Positions 35,347 to 43,754 of a stretch of 64,000 nucleotides of DNA are shown in pieces (position 1 is the stretch's first letter; every line of letters starts with the position of its first letter). The translations under genes were made by a program, and so were the position numbers. The notes under the pieces are model-generated. The model searched no databases. It saw nothing but the letters and a program-made list of their open reading frames with translations, and was not told the DNA's origin. Origin of the DNA: Rhodobium orientis. Its GTDB lineage: Bacteria; Pseudomonadota; Alphaproteobacteria; Rhizobiales; Rhodobiaceae. Location of the stretch: NCBI RefSeq assembly GCF_003258835.1, contig NZ_NPEV01000001.1:186001-250000 (forward strand), in the 5' to 3' direction.

Positions 35347-36854
35347 TGGGCAAGCGTCCGGCAGGCGCTAGCGAGGGCCTCGTAGTTGGCCCGGAAGCGC
35401 GCATAGCCGGCGTCGTAGAGATTGGCGTTGGCAGGGTCGGGTTCCACGCGCTCGCCGTAGGAGACGAATTTCGAGACGCCGTCCCAGTCGTCGGTCAGGC
35501 CGGCGCCGATGGCGGCCATCCAGGCCGCGCCGAGGCACGAACCGGGATGGCCGACAAGCAACTGCACCGGATGCTGGAGGACGTCGGCGCAGATCTGCAT
35601 CCACAGGCGCGAGCCCGACCCGCCGTCGGAGGCGAGGTAGCTGAGGGTCGGGTGGCCGATATCGTTGAAGACCTCGATGTGGTGGCGCAGAGCATAGGCG
35701 TAGCTCTCAAGCAGCGCGCGCCAGACATGGCGGAGGTCGTGGTTGAGGCTGAGGCCGTTGATGACGCCGCGGGCATCCGGATCGTGCAGCGGCGTCTTTT
35801 CGCCGAGGAAATAGGGGATGACCTCGACGCCGTCGGCGCCGGGGGGCGTCTCTGAAGCGATCGCATCGAGGTGCTGGTGGAGGGTGAGGTCGGCGCTTGC
35901 GGCCGCTTCCGCCTCGCCGCGGGCGAATTTTTCCGCGAACCAGTTCAGCGCCGAGCCGCCCGTCGCCATGCAGCCATTGGGCATGAAGAGGCCGGGGATC
36001 AGGTGGCGGTCTAGGAACATGCGCGGATCGGGCATAGCCTTTTCCGAGGCCAGCATGATGTCGATGGCGCCGCCGAACTTCAAAAGGACGTCGCCGGGCT
36101 TGGTGATGCCGGCGGCATAGGCCGAGGCGATGTGATCGGCCGCGCCACCGACGACGGGAATGCCTTCCGGCAGGCCGGTCGCCTTGGCCGCAGAGGCGCT
36201 GACGGGGCCGAGGACCTCGTGGCAGCCGATCTGGCGCGGCACGGCAGTGCGCGGGATATGGCCGAGGGCGATGAGGTCGTCGGAAAGGTCGCCGGTGGCG
36301 AGATCGACGAAGCCGGCCTCCAAGGCCCAATTCTGCTCCACCGCCTTTTCGGCGGTCAGCCGCCAGTTGATGTAGTCGTAGGAGCCGAAGACGGTGTCGA
36401 TGCCGGCAAAGACGTCCGGCTCGTGCTTTTCGATCCAGCGCAGCTTGGCGGCGACGAGCTGCTGGTTGATGCCGTTGCCGGCCTTTTGGACAAATTCGGC
36501 CTCGGGGATCTCGGCGGCGAGTTCGGTCACTTCCTTACCGCAGCGGCCGTCGCTCTGCTGGATCGAGGGACGCAGGAGATTGTCCTCACGGTCGAGCAGA
36601 ACGACGGCTGGCAGCATTCCGGTAACGCCCACGGCAACAATGTCCGAGGCCGCAATGCCGGCCTCGGCGATCAGCGTCGGCACGATCGCGGCAACGTTCT
36701 CCCACCATTCCTCCGGGTTCTCCTCCGCCCAGCCCTGTTTGGGCGAGGAGAAGGTGACCGGGCGGGAGGTCTTTGCCAGCACCTTGTCCGGCAGGGAGAT
36801 CAGGATGCCGATCGTCGAGGTGGTGCCGATGTCGAGGCCGAGGACGCAAGGCAT
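35343..36854 (-). CDS. FGGY-family carbohydrate kinase (xylulokinase-like, first of two)
   Basis: A 503-residue kinase. The N-terminal GLDIGTTSTIGILI phosphate loop, QGWAEENPEEWWENV, GVTGMLPAVVLLD and the C-terminal ASDGGSGSRLWMQICADVLQHPV are classic xylulokinase-group features. ATP-dependent phosphorylation of a pentulose or polyol is expected. It begins 12 bases after the BtpA-like gene and overlaps the HAD gene. Two unequal FGGY kinases in one operon suggest two sugars or a sugar and a derived polyol. Confidence 0.9.
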   Translation of the reverse strand: MPCVLGLDIGTTSTIGILISLPDKVLAKTSRPVTFSSPKQGWAEENPEEWWENVAAIVPTLIAEAGIAASDIVAVGVTGMLPAVVLLDREDNLLRPSIQQSDGRCGKEVTELAAEIPEAEFVQKAGNGINQQLVAAKLRWIEKHEPDVFAGIDTVFGSYDYINWRLTAEKAVEQNWALEAGFVDLATGDLSDDLIALGHIPRTAVPRQIGCHEVLGPVSASAAKATGLPEGIPVVGGAADHIASAYAAGITKPGDVLLKFGGAIDIMLASEKAMPDPRMFLDRHLIPGLFMPNGCMATGGSALNWFAEKFARGEAEAAASADLTLHQHLDAIASETPPGADGVEVIPYFLGEKTPLHDPDARGVINGLSLNHDLRHVWRALLESYAYALRHHIEVFNDIGHPTLSYLASDGGSGSRLWMQICADVLQHPVQLLVGHPGSCLGAAWMAAIGAGLTDDWDGVSKFVSYGERVEPDPANANLYDAGYARFRANYEALASACRTLAQ

Positions 36855-36866
36855 GGCGCGGGGGCC

Positions 36867-37670
36867 CTATCTGACGGAGTTGACGACGTCCATGAAGCGC
36901 TTGACCCGGTCGCCATCGACCGAGTTCCAGGTGTCGCCATCGATCTTGAAATGGGTGCCGATGACGCAGCCGGAGGCGACCGACATGACGTCGCGGACGT
37001 TGTCGATGTTGACGCCGGTGTTGGCAAAGACCGGCACCATGCCCTCGACCGCCTCGGCGGCGGTGCGCAGGTCCGAGGCATCGGCCGGCTGGCCGGTGAT
37101 CGGACCGGAGACGAGGATGGCGTCGGCGAGGGACGAGAACACCGCCGATTTGGCGCGCAGGCTGATCGGCCGCTGGTCCAGCGAATGGGCGAACTCGGCG
37201 TTGATGTTGAAGAGCATCTTCATGTCGGTGCGGCCGAGATTGCGGCGCAGGCGCGACGGCGTCGCGCAGTCGGGCGCCCACACGCCCATGTCGGAAGCAA
37301 AGACGCCGGTGAAGATCTCGCGCACGAAGGAGGCGCCGGTGGCGACCCCGATGGAGACGGTGGCGGTCGGATCCCACAGATAGTTGACGCCGAACGGTAC
37401 CTTGAGCACCTGTTTGGCGGCGGCGACCACCGCGGTCATGGCGGCGATGCTCTCCGGCGTTGCCTTGAGCAGATAGGGCCGGTCGTTCTCGTTGCCGAAC
37501 ATGATGGCATCGACGCCGCCGGCCTGCAGTTTCTCGATGTCGCTGACGACATCCTCGACGAGCTTGTCCATGCCGCCATCGGCATCGTAGAGCGGCGAGC
37601 CGGGCAGCGCGCCGATATGTGCCATGGCGACCACGGCCTTCTTCTTGTCGCCGAAAAAGTCGAAAATCAT
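36867..37670 (-). CDS. BtpA/SgcQ family TIM-barrel protein
   Basis: A 267-residue protein of the BtpA family. It starts with VAMAHIGALPGSPLYD, continues with DIEKLQAGGVDAIMFGNENDRPY, VPFGVNYLWDPTATVSIGVATGASFVRE and ends with VFANTGVNIDNVRDVMSVASGCVIGTHFK, all family marks. The fold should be a TIM barrel. The family is named for a cyanobacterial photosystem I factor, but in heterotrophs it is mostly found with sugar kinases and transporters (as SgcQ) and its reaction is unknown. It is the second gene of the DeoR-led operon. Confidence 0.88.
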   Translation of the reverse strand: MIFDFFGDKKKAVVAMAHIGALPGSPLYDADGGMDKLVEDVVSDIEKLQAGGVDAIMFGNENDRPYLLKATPESIAAMTAVVAAAKQVLKVPFGVNYLWDPTATVSIGVATGASFVREIFTGVFASDMGVWAPDCATPSRLRRNLGRTDMKMLFNINAEFAHSLDQRPISLRAKSAVFSSLADAILVSGPITGQPADASDLRTAAEAVEGMVPVFANTGVNIDNVRDVMSVASGCVIGTHFKIDGDTWNSVDGDRVKRFMDVVNSVR

Positions 37671-37705
37671 CTGGTTTTCCTTCGTTCTTGGTCTTTTCTT
37701 GATCG

Positions 37706-38494
37706 TCAGCCGGCGACCTCGACGCGGACGCCGGCATCGGCCAGCGCAGCGGCGAGCTGTTCGGGTGGGCGGGCGTCGGTGACGAGGACGTCGATCTCGT
37801 CCATGCTGGCAACGAGGGCGACGGACATGCGCTCGAACTTGGAGCTGTCGAGGAGGACGACGGATTGCTCGGACCGGGCGATCAGGGTTCGCTTGATCTC
37901 CGCATCGGCGAGCGAATAGTCGAAAAACCCCTCGGTGGAGAGGCTGGAGACGCCGATGAAGGCGATGTCGAAATAGTAGCCGTTGAGGTGCTGGGCCGCG
38001 CGGGCGCCGATCAGGGAGGGCTCGGTGCCGGAAACCTGTCCGCCGGGCATGTAGACGTCCGGCGTTGCGGCGCTCAGGTGACCGGCGATCTTCAGGCTGT
38101 TGGTGAAGATGTTGACGGCGACGTCATGCAGCAGGTCGGCGAGCTCGAAGGTCGAGGTGCCGATGTCGAGGGCGATGCTGGTGCCCGGATCGATCATCTG
38201 AAGCGCGCGCCGGGCGATTGCCTGCTTGGCGGCCTTGTTGCGGGTGGCGCGGGCATCGAGGCTCGGCTCCACCAGGTCGACATTGAGGCCGCCCGAGCGC
38301 TCCAGGGAGACGGCGCCGCCATGGGTGCGCACCAGGATGTTCTGCTCGGCGAGCTGGTCGAGGTCGCGGCGCAGCGTCATTTCCGAGACGCGGCAGATGT
38401 CGGCCATGCCGGGTACGGTGACGAAACCCTGTTCCTGGACGGTCTCCAGGATGAGCTTGCGCCTTTGCACCGCTGGCATTTTGACGTCCGGCAT
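37706..38494 (-). CDS. DeoR/GlpR-family transcriptional regulator
   Basis: A 262-residue repressor. The HTH is RRKLILETVQEQGFVTVPGMADICRVSEMTLRRDLDQL (only its core SEMTLRRDLDQL is needed to recognise the family), and the sugar-phosphate sensor domain has LDIGTSTFELADLL, YFDIAFIGVSSL, and LIARSEQSVVLLDSSKF. It is the first gene of the nine-gene operon and divergent from the SDR gene. The intervening 168 bases carry phased repeats that are likely its binding sites. No clear ribosome site precedes the ATG at 38494. Confidence 0.9.
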   Translation of the reverse strand: MPDVKMPAVQRRKLILETVQEQGFVTVPGMADICRVSEMTLRRDLDQLAEQNILVRTHGGAVSLERSGGLNVDLVEPSLDARATRNKAAKQAIARRALQMIDPGTSIALDIGTSTFELADLLHDVAVNIFTNSLKIAGHLSAATPDVYMPGGQVSGTEPSLIGARAAQHLNGYYFDIAFIGVSSLSTEGFFDYSLADAEIKRTLIARSEQSVVLLDSSKFERMSVALVASMDEIDVLVTDARPPEQLAAALADAGVRVEVAG

Positions 38495-38513
38495 GAAGGA
38501 GCACCAATCCCGG

Positions 38514-38635
38514 TTTGTGTTCGGCCCGATTTGTATACGGTTTGTGCAATTTTGTTTGTTTGGTCAATCTAAAACAGAAAAAGCACATTTTCAAACGAAA
38601 TGTGATTGAAATGTGTTCGTTTATGTGAGAATGTG
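38514..38635. promoter_or_regulatory. Phased repeat array, probable DeoR operators, between divergent operons
   Basis: On the left, TTTGT starts at 38514, 38530, 38541, 38551 and 38555. On the right, ATGTG starts at 38600, 38611, 38623 and 38631, with AAACGAA (38593-38599) and TTCGTTT (38616-38622) forming a 7-bp inverted repeat. Many spacings are 10-12 bases, one helical turn. The region is far more AT-rich than its surroundings and should hold the promoters of both operons. Confidence 0.65.
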
Positions 38636-38662
38636 ACGCTATAACGACCGTATGGGAACGAA

Positions 38663-39424
38663 ATGAACAAAACCGTCCTCATCACCGGGGCCGCCAACGG
38701 GATCGGCCTCGCAGCGGCCAGGGCATTCGCCAGGCAAGGCTGCCGGCTCGCCCTCACGGACATCGATACCGAGCGGCTCAAAGGTGTCGCGGCCGAGTTC
38801 GACGACGGAACGGTCACCGCAAAAGTCGACGTGCGCGACAAAGCCTCGATCGAGGCGGCGTTCGCCAAGGCCGGCGAGGCCTTCGGACAGATCGACATCG
38901 TCGTTGCCAATGCCGGCGTTTCCAGCATGAAGCGGGCGATCGACCTCACGGAAGAAGACTGGGACTTCAATGTCGACGTCAACGCCAAGGGCATCTTCCT
39001 GACCAACCAGGCGGCGGTCCGGCATTTCCTCGACAAGAAACAGCCCGGCGTCATCGTCAACACCGCCTCGCTGGCGGCCAAGGTCGGCGCGCCGTTCCTC
39101 GCCCATTATTCGGCGAGCAAGTTCGCCGTCGTCGGCTGGACACAGGCGCTCGCCCGCGAACACGCCAGGGACGGCATTCGCGTCAACGCGGTCTGTCCCG
39201 GCTTCGTGCGCACACCGATGCAGGACCGCGAGGTGATCTGGGAAGCAGAGCTCGCCGGCTCGACGCCGGAGGCGGTGCGCCAGTCCTATATCGACCAGAC
39301 GCCGCTCGGCCGGCTTGAGGAACCCGAGGACGTCGCCGACGTCATCGTTTTCCTCGCGTCCGATGCGGCGCGGTTCATGACCGGTCAGGCGGTCAACGTG
39401 ACCGGCGGCGTCTACACGACTTGA
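38663..39424 (+). CDS. Short-chain dehydrogenase/reductase
   Basis: A 253-residue classical SDR. The cofactor loop TGAANGIGLAAARAF, NAG in VANAGVSSMKR, the catalytic Ser region (NTASLAAKVG), YSASKFAVVGWTQ with Tyr and Lys, and PGFVRTPMQ are all present. It should oxidise a sugar alcohol or sugar to the ketone or lactone with NAD(P). GGGAA lies 5 bases before the ATG. It opens the operon that continues with a CUT1 importer and is divergent from the DeoR gene, so both operons probably share control. Confidence 0.9.
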   Translation: MNKTVLITGAANGIGLAAARAFARQGCRLALTDIDTERLKGVAAEFDDGTVTAKVDVRDKASIEAAFAKAGEAFGQIDIVVANAGVSSMKRAIDLTEEDWDFNVDVNAKGIFLTNQAAVRHFLDKKQPGVIVNTASLAAKVGAPFLAHYSASKFAVVGWTQALAREHARDGIRVNAVCPGFVRTPMQDREVIWEAELAGSTPEAVRQSYIDQTPLGRLEEPEDVADVIVFLASDAARFMTGQAVNVTGGVYTT

Positions 39425-39430
39425 GGAGGC

Positions 39431-39478
39431 CTCAAGACACCTCAAGACAATAAGAGTGCCGCATGCGACGGACGGCAC
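39431..39478 (+). repeat. Short tandem repeat and hairpin between SDR and binding-protein genes
   Basis: CTCAAGACA occurs at 39431-39439 and again at 39441-39449. A 6-bp inverted repeat GTGCCG (39456-39461) / CGGCAC (39473-39478) follows. The 177-base gap holds no gene; these may act as an RNA processing or regulatory element. Confidence 0.35.
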
Positions 39479-39601
39479 CGGGGAGAAGGCGGAGAGAAAG
39501 GCACCATCGAGAGCCCGACGGGCGCATCCGAAGCGTCTTTTGGAGGAGCGCGGCCCGCAAGACGGCCGCCGGAACAGACGCTGTCAGCGAAAGGAAAAGC
39601 G

Positions 39602-40843
39602 ATGAACAGACTTTGCAAATGGTCCCTGACCACACTCATGACCGGGACTGCGGCCGTGATGATCTCCGGGGCGAGCCTTGCGGCGGAACTGAACATCATC
39701 ATCGAGGAAGTGCCGGACTACGACATCGTCAAGAAGCTGACGGAGAAGTTCGAGGCGGCAAACCCCGACATCAAGGTCAATTTCGATGCCATGCCGTTCG
39801 ATGCCATGCGCGACAAGATCCTGACCTCGAGCCTGGCGCCGAGCGCCACCTATGACGTCATCATCGTCGACAATCCGTGGATGGAGGAATTCTCGCGCGC
39901 CGGCTACCTGACCCCGCTCGACGATTTCATCAAGGCCGACGAGGGCTACAAATACGACGACTTCATCAAGGCCGTCGCGGACGTCGGCGTCGTCGACGGC
40001 AAGACCTATGGCGTTCCCTACTACAACTACGCCCTCGGCCTGATCGTCCGCCAGGACATCTTCGACGACAAGGGCATCGAGGTCCCGACGACGCTGGAAG
40101 ACTACGTCTCCGTCGTCAAGGAGCTGACCACCGACGACTTCTACGGCGCCGCCATGCAGCCCCAGAAGGGCTACAAGATCATGGAGGAGTGGAAGAACTG
40201 GCTCTATGCCGAGGGTGGCGAGCTGTTCGACGAGAACGGCGAGGTGATCATCAACAACGACGCCGCCGTCAAGGCGCTCGACATGTATATCGACACCTAC
40301 AACACCGCCGCCCCGAAGAACTCGCTCAACTGGGGCTTCGACGAGGCGCTGCGGGCCGTCTCTTCCGGCAAGGCCGCGACCATGCTGAGCTACAACTGGA
40401 TGCTGCCGACGCTGAACGCCAAGGGCGGCATGTCCGGCGACCTCGCCGGCAAGTTCAAGCTCTACGAAGTGCCCGGCGGCAAGGCGGCGCTCGGCGCCTG
40501 GTTCTGGGGCATCCCGGCCAATGCCGAGGACAAGGACGCGGCCTGGAAGTTCGTCTCCTGGATCACCAGCCCGGAGGTTGCCAAGGAACGCGTGATCGCC
40601 GGCGGCGCCCCGGTGCGCACCAGCGTCATAAACGACAAGGACGTCTGGGAAAAGGGCTTCGGCAAGGACTACTACACGACGCTGCAGGGCATTCTTGAGG
40701 ATGCCGCGCCGCTCGCCACCGGACCCCATGCCGAAGAGCTTATCGAGATCGTCGGAACGGAGCTGAGCGCGGCCGTTTCGGGACAGAAGACCGTAAAAGA
40801 AGCGCTCGACGCCGCAGCAAACGGCGTGAAACGGACCCAATAG
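39602..40843 (+). CDS. CUT1-type extracellular solute-binding protein (family 1)
   Basis: A 413-residue periplasmic receptor. A Sec signal (LTTLMTGTAAVMISGASLAAE) is followed by the family layout YDVIIVDNPWMEEFSRAGYL, GVPYYNYALGLIVRQDIFDD, AMQPQKGYKIMEEWKNWLYAEGGELF and WKFVSWITSPEVAKERV. AAAGGAAAAGCG precedes the ATG. Two permeases and an ATPase follow, so this importer is complete. The SDR and DeoR context suggests a sugar alcohol or monosaccharide. Confidence 0.9.
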   Translation: MNRLCKWSLTTLMTGTAAVMISGASLAAELNIIIEEVPDYDIVKKLTEKFEAANPDIKVNFDAMPFDAMRDKILTSSLAPSATYDVIIVDNPWMEEFSRAGYLTPLDDFIKADEGYKYDDFIKAVADVGVVDGKTYGVPYYNYALGLIVRQDIFDDKGIEVPTTLEDYVSVVKELTTDDFYGAAMQPQKGYKIMEEWKNWLYAEGGELFDENGEVIINNDAAVKALDMYIDTYNTAAPKNSLNWGFDEALRAVSSGKAATMLSYNWMLPTLNAKGGMSGDLAGKFKLYEVPGGKAALGAWFWGIPANAEDKDAAWKFVSWITSPEVAKERVIAGGAPVRTSVINDKDVWEKGFGKDYYTTLQGILEDAAPLATGPHAEELIEIVGTELSAAVSGQKTVKEALDAAANGVKRTQ

Positions 40844-40859
40844 GTCCTCCGGCAAGCAA

Positions 40860-40897
40860 CCGCGACCGGCGCCTATTCTGCCGGTCGCGGCCCTTTT
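40860..40897 (+). terminator. Terminator-like hairpin after the binding-protein gene
   Basis: CCGCGACCGGC (40860-40870) pairs perfectly with GCCGGTCGCGG (40880-40890) over a 9-base loop, then CCCTTTTCG. An 11-bp GC-rich stem with a short T-run between receptor and permease genes fits partial termination or mRNA stabilisation. Confidence 0.65.
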
Positions 40898-40922
40898 CGC
40901 CTCTGACGGGAAGTTCGGCATC

Positions 40923-41765
40923 GTGTCGCTGCGCTATCGACTGATCCTGCCCCTGACGCTGCTCCTGGCAGCGGTGATGGCCTACCCGCTTGTCTTTTCG
41001 GCCTGGATCTCGCTGCACGATTACCGGCTGACCCGGCTCTACGACGTCCGCTTCCGCGGCCTCGACAACTATCTCTACATCTTCGGCGACGCGCCGTTCC
41101 TCAAGGCGATGACGAACACGCTGATGTTCGTTGCCGGCGCCGTCAGCCTGGAGTTGGTGCTCGGCCTCGGCCTTGCGCTGCTGCTGCAGCGGCTGGTGCG
41201 GTTCCAGAACTTTGCCCGCGCCGTGCTATTGGCGCCGATGTTCATCACGCCGATCGCCGTCGGCCTGATGTTCCGCTTCATGCTCAGTTCCGAACTCGGC
41301 GTCATCCCCCACTATCTGCGCCTGATGGGGCTCGGGGTCGACTGGTTCAGCGCCGATCTCGCCCTCTTCAGCCTGATGCTGATCGATGCCTGGCAGTGGA
41401 CGCCGTTCATGCTGTTGATGTTCCTTGCCGGGCTGGAAGCGCTGCCGCGCTCGCCCTTCGAGGCGGCCAAGGTCGACGGCGCCTCGCCCTGGATGACGTT
41501 CTGGCACGTCACCCTGCCGATGCTCAGGCCCGTCATCCTCGTTGCGCTGATCATCCGCGCGCTCGATGCCTTCAAGGTGTTCGAATATGTCTACGCCATC
41601 ACCCGCGGCGGACCGGGCGATGCGACGGAAGTCATCCTCTTTCACATCTACAAGACCGGGTTCCGGTTCTTCCGCATGGGCGAGGCCGCGGCCATGGCCT
41701 TTATCCTGATCGCCATCACCCTGGTGCTGGTCGTCATCCTCTATTCCGCGATGCAGAGGAAGTAG
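40923..41765 (+). CDS. CUT1 sugar ABC permease (UgpA/MalF-like)
   Basis: A 280-residue membrane protein with about six helices. The EAA loop FEAAKVDGASPWMTFWHVTLPML and the following TRGGPGDATEVILFHIYKTGF are the MalF-type hallmarks. It starts with GTG at 40923 and ends four bases before the partner permease. Confidence 0.9.
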   Translation: MSLRYRLILPLTLLLAAVMAYPLVFSAWISLHDYRLTRLYDVRFRGLDNYLYIFGDAPFLKAMTNTLMFVAGAVSLELVLGLGLALLLQRLVRFQNFARAVLLAPMFITPIAVGLMFRFMLSSELGVIPHYLRLMGLGVDWFSADLALFSLMLIDAWQWTPFMLLMFLAGLEALPRSPFEAAKVDGASPWMTFWHVTLPMLRPVILVALIIRALDAFKVFEYVYAITRGGPGDATEVILFHIYKTGFRFFRMGEAAAMAFILIAITLVLVVILYSAMQRK

Positions 41766-41769
41766 GGCC

Positions 41770-42597
41770 ATGACCAACACCGTCGGACAAAGCCGCCTTG
41801 CCAGCCTTGTGGTCGCGCTCGTCGTCGCGCTGGCCATCGTCGTCGTCCTCTTCCCGTTCCTGTGGATCTTCCTTGCCTCGATCAAGCCGGCGAGCGTCGT
41901 CGCCCTGCCGGATGTGTGGACGTTCTCGCCGACGGCGAGGAACTGGAACGACGTGCTGCTCGGCTCGGACGTGCCGAAGAACATCCTCAACAGCCTGATC
42001 GTCTCGGTCGTCACCGTCAGCGTCGCGCTCTTCACAGGCGCGCCGGCGGCCTATTCCTTCTCGCGCTACAAGACCGGGGCCGGGTTCCGCTTCACGATCC
42101 TTGCCGCGGAGATGATGCCGCCGGCGATCCTGATCCTGCCGCTGTTCCTGATCCTCTACCAACTCGGCCTCATCGACTCGCTGATGGGCGTCATCCTTGC
42201 GCACCTGACCTTCGTCGTGCCGGTCATCACCTGGTTCCTGATCGGCTTTTTCGACGACGTGCCGCGCGAGCTTGAGGACCAGGCGATGATCGACGGCTAC
42301 ACGCGCTTCCAGGCCTTCTACAAGGTGATCCTGCCGGCGATCCGTCCGGGCATCGCGGCGGCGGCCGTGTTCGGCTTCGTCCTGTCGTGGAACGACATGT
42401 TCTACGCCCTCATCCTCACCGGCGGCGAGAGCAAGACCCTGCCGGTGGCGATCGCCGGCTTCTGGACCTTCCGCGGCATCGACATGGGCAAGATGGCGGT
42501 CGCCATCCTGATTGCCGTGGTGCCGATCCTGATCGTTTCCTTCTTCATCCAGAAACACCTGGTGCGCGGCCTCGGCGGCGGCGCCGTCAAGTTCTAG
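41770..42597 (+). CDS. CUT1 sugar ABC permease (UgpE/MalG-like)
   Basis: A 275-residue six-helix permease. The EAA-type loop is ELEDQAMIDGYTRFQAFYKVILPAI; FVLSWNDMFYALILTGGE and a C-terminal KHLVRGLGGGAVK are typical of MalG-type subunits. In the loop, the usual EAA reads EDQAMIDG, a common variant. It precedes the ATPase gene by eight bases. Confidence 0.9.
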   Translation: MTNTVGQSRLASLVVALVVALAIVVVLFPFLWIFLASIKPASVVALPDVWTFSPTARNWNDVLLGSDVPKNILNSLIVSVVTVSVALFTGAPAAYSFSRYKTGAGFRFTILAAEMMPPAILILPLFLILYQLGLIDSLMGVILAHLTFVVPVITWFLIGFFDDVPRELEDQAMIDGYTRFQAFYKVILPAIRPGIAAAAVFGFVLSWNDMFYALILTGGESKTLPVAIAGFWTFRGIDMGKMAVAILIAVVPILIVSFFIQKHLVRGLGGGAVKF

Positions 42598-42605
42598 GAC
42601 CGTCT

Positions 42606-43694
42606 ATGGCTGGCGTTCGACTGAAAGACCTATCGAAGAGTTTCGGCGCCGTGGAGGTGCTGAAGGGCATCGACCTGACCGTCGAGCCGCACGAGTTCGC
42701 CGTCCTTCTCGGCCCCTCCGGCTGCGGCAAGTCGACGACGCTGAGGATGCTCGCGGGCCTCGAACCGGCCACTGCGGGCGAGATCTGGATCGGCGAGCGC
42801 AACGTCACCAACCTGGAACCGCGCGAGCGCGACATCGCCATGGTGTTCCAGAACTATGCGCTCTACCCGCATATGACGATCGCCCAGAACATGGGCTTCG
42901 GGCTGAAGGCGCGCAAACTGCCGGCAGCCGAGATCGCCGAGCGGGTGAAAACGGCCGCCGAGATGCTCGGCATCACCGACCTCCTCGGCCGCCGGCCGCG
43001 CGAGCTTTCCGGCGGCCAGCAGCAGCGGGTCGCCATCGGCCGGGCGATCGTGCGCGAGCCGAGCCTGTTCCTGTTCGACGAGCCGCTCTCCAATCTCGAC
43101 GCCAAGCTGCGCGTTGAAATGCGCACCGAGCTGTTGCAGCTCCACCGCAGCCTCGATGCGACGACCGTCTACGTCACCCACGACCAGGAAGAGGCCATGA
43201 CCATGGCCGACCGGATCGTCGTCATGAACAAGGGGCGGATCGAGCAGATCGGCTCGCCCTCGGAAATCTATTTCCGTCCGGCCTCGCTGATGGTCGCCGG
43301 CTTCATCGGCAGCCCGGCGATGAATTTCGTCGACGGCACGGTTTCGGACGGCAAGGTCGGGACGCCGATCGGAGCCATTTCGGCGCCGTCGCTCCCCGGG
43401 GACGGCACAAAGGTCACCATCGGCTTCCGGCCGGACGATTTCTATTTTCCAGACGATCTGCCGGAAGAGGAGACCGCTGCGACGCTCTCGTTTTCGGTAC
43501 GGTTCGTGGAACTCCTCGGCGCCCGCGGCATCGTCACGATGCGGGCCGGCGACACCGACTTCAAGGCGATCTTCGAGGAGCGCTTCCTCCATCGCTTCGA
43601 GGAGGGCGCCACCGTGCCGTTGTCTCTTGCCCGCGACCGGCTGCACCTGTTCCTGAAAGAGACCGGCGAGCGGGTCGCCCCTGACGCAGCCTGA
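42606..43694 (+). CDS. CUT1 sugar ABC transporter ATPase (UgpC/MalK-like)
   Basis: A 362-residue ATPase with a C-terminal regulatory domain. Walker A GPSGCGKST (36-44), Q-loop FQNYALYPHMT, signature LSGGQQQRVAIGRAI, Walker B FLFDEPLSNLDAKLR and the H-loop VTHDQ are complete. Residues from about 240 form a TOBE/MalK-type domain (GFIGSPAMNFVDG, IGFRPDDF). It energises the adjacent permeases and could also serve the ATPase-less CUT1 permeases at 25259-26936, since CUT1 ATPases can be shared. Confidence 0.92.
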   Translation: MAGVRLKDLSKSFGAVEVLKGIDLTVEPHEFAVLLGPSGCGKSTTLRMLAGLEPATAGEIWIGERNVTNLEPRERDIAMVFQNYALYPHMTIAQNMGFGLKARKLPAAEIAERVKTAAEMLGITDLLGRRPRELSGGQQQRVAIGRAIVREPSLFLFDEPLSNLDAKLRVEMRTELLQLHRSLDATTVYVTHDQEEAMTMADRIVVMNKGRIEQIGSPSEIYFRPASLMVAGFIGSPAMNFVDGTVSDGKVGTPIGAISAPSLPGDGTKVTIGFRPDDFYFPDDLPEEETAATLSFSVRFVELLGARGIVTMRAGDTDFKAIFEERFLHRFEEGATVPLSLARDRLHLFLKETGERVAPDAA

Positions 43695-43754
43695 GGCCGG
43701 TCGTCCTTTCGGCGTTTTCCGCCGGACCCGGAGCGGGGCGGCGACGCCCGTTTC

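Noticed and set aside
36132-37919. Long plus-strand open frame opposite the kinase and BtpA-like genes
   Set aside because: It crosses three well-supported minus-strand genes and its sequence is low-complexity antisense of them.
43695-43754. Bidirectional terminator between the CUT1 ATPase and AEC genes
   Set aside because: Only short imperfect GC-rich pairings were found and no T-run, so it was not listed.
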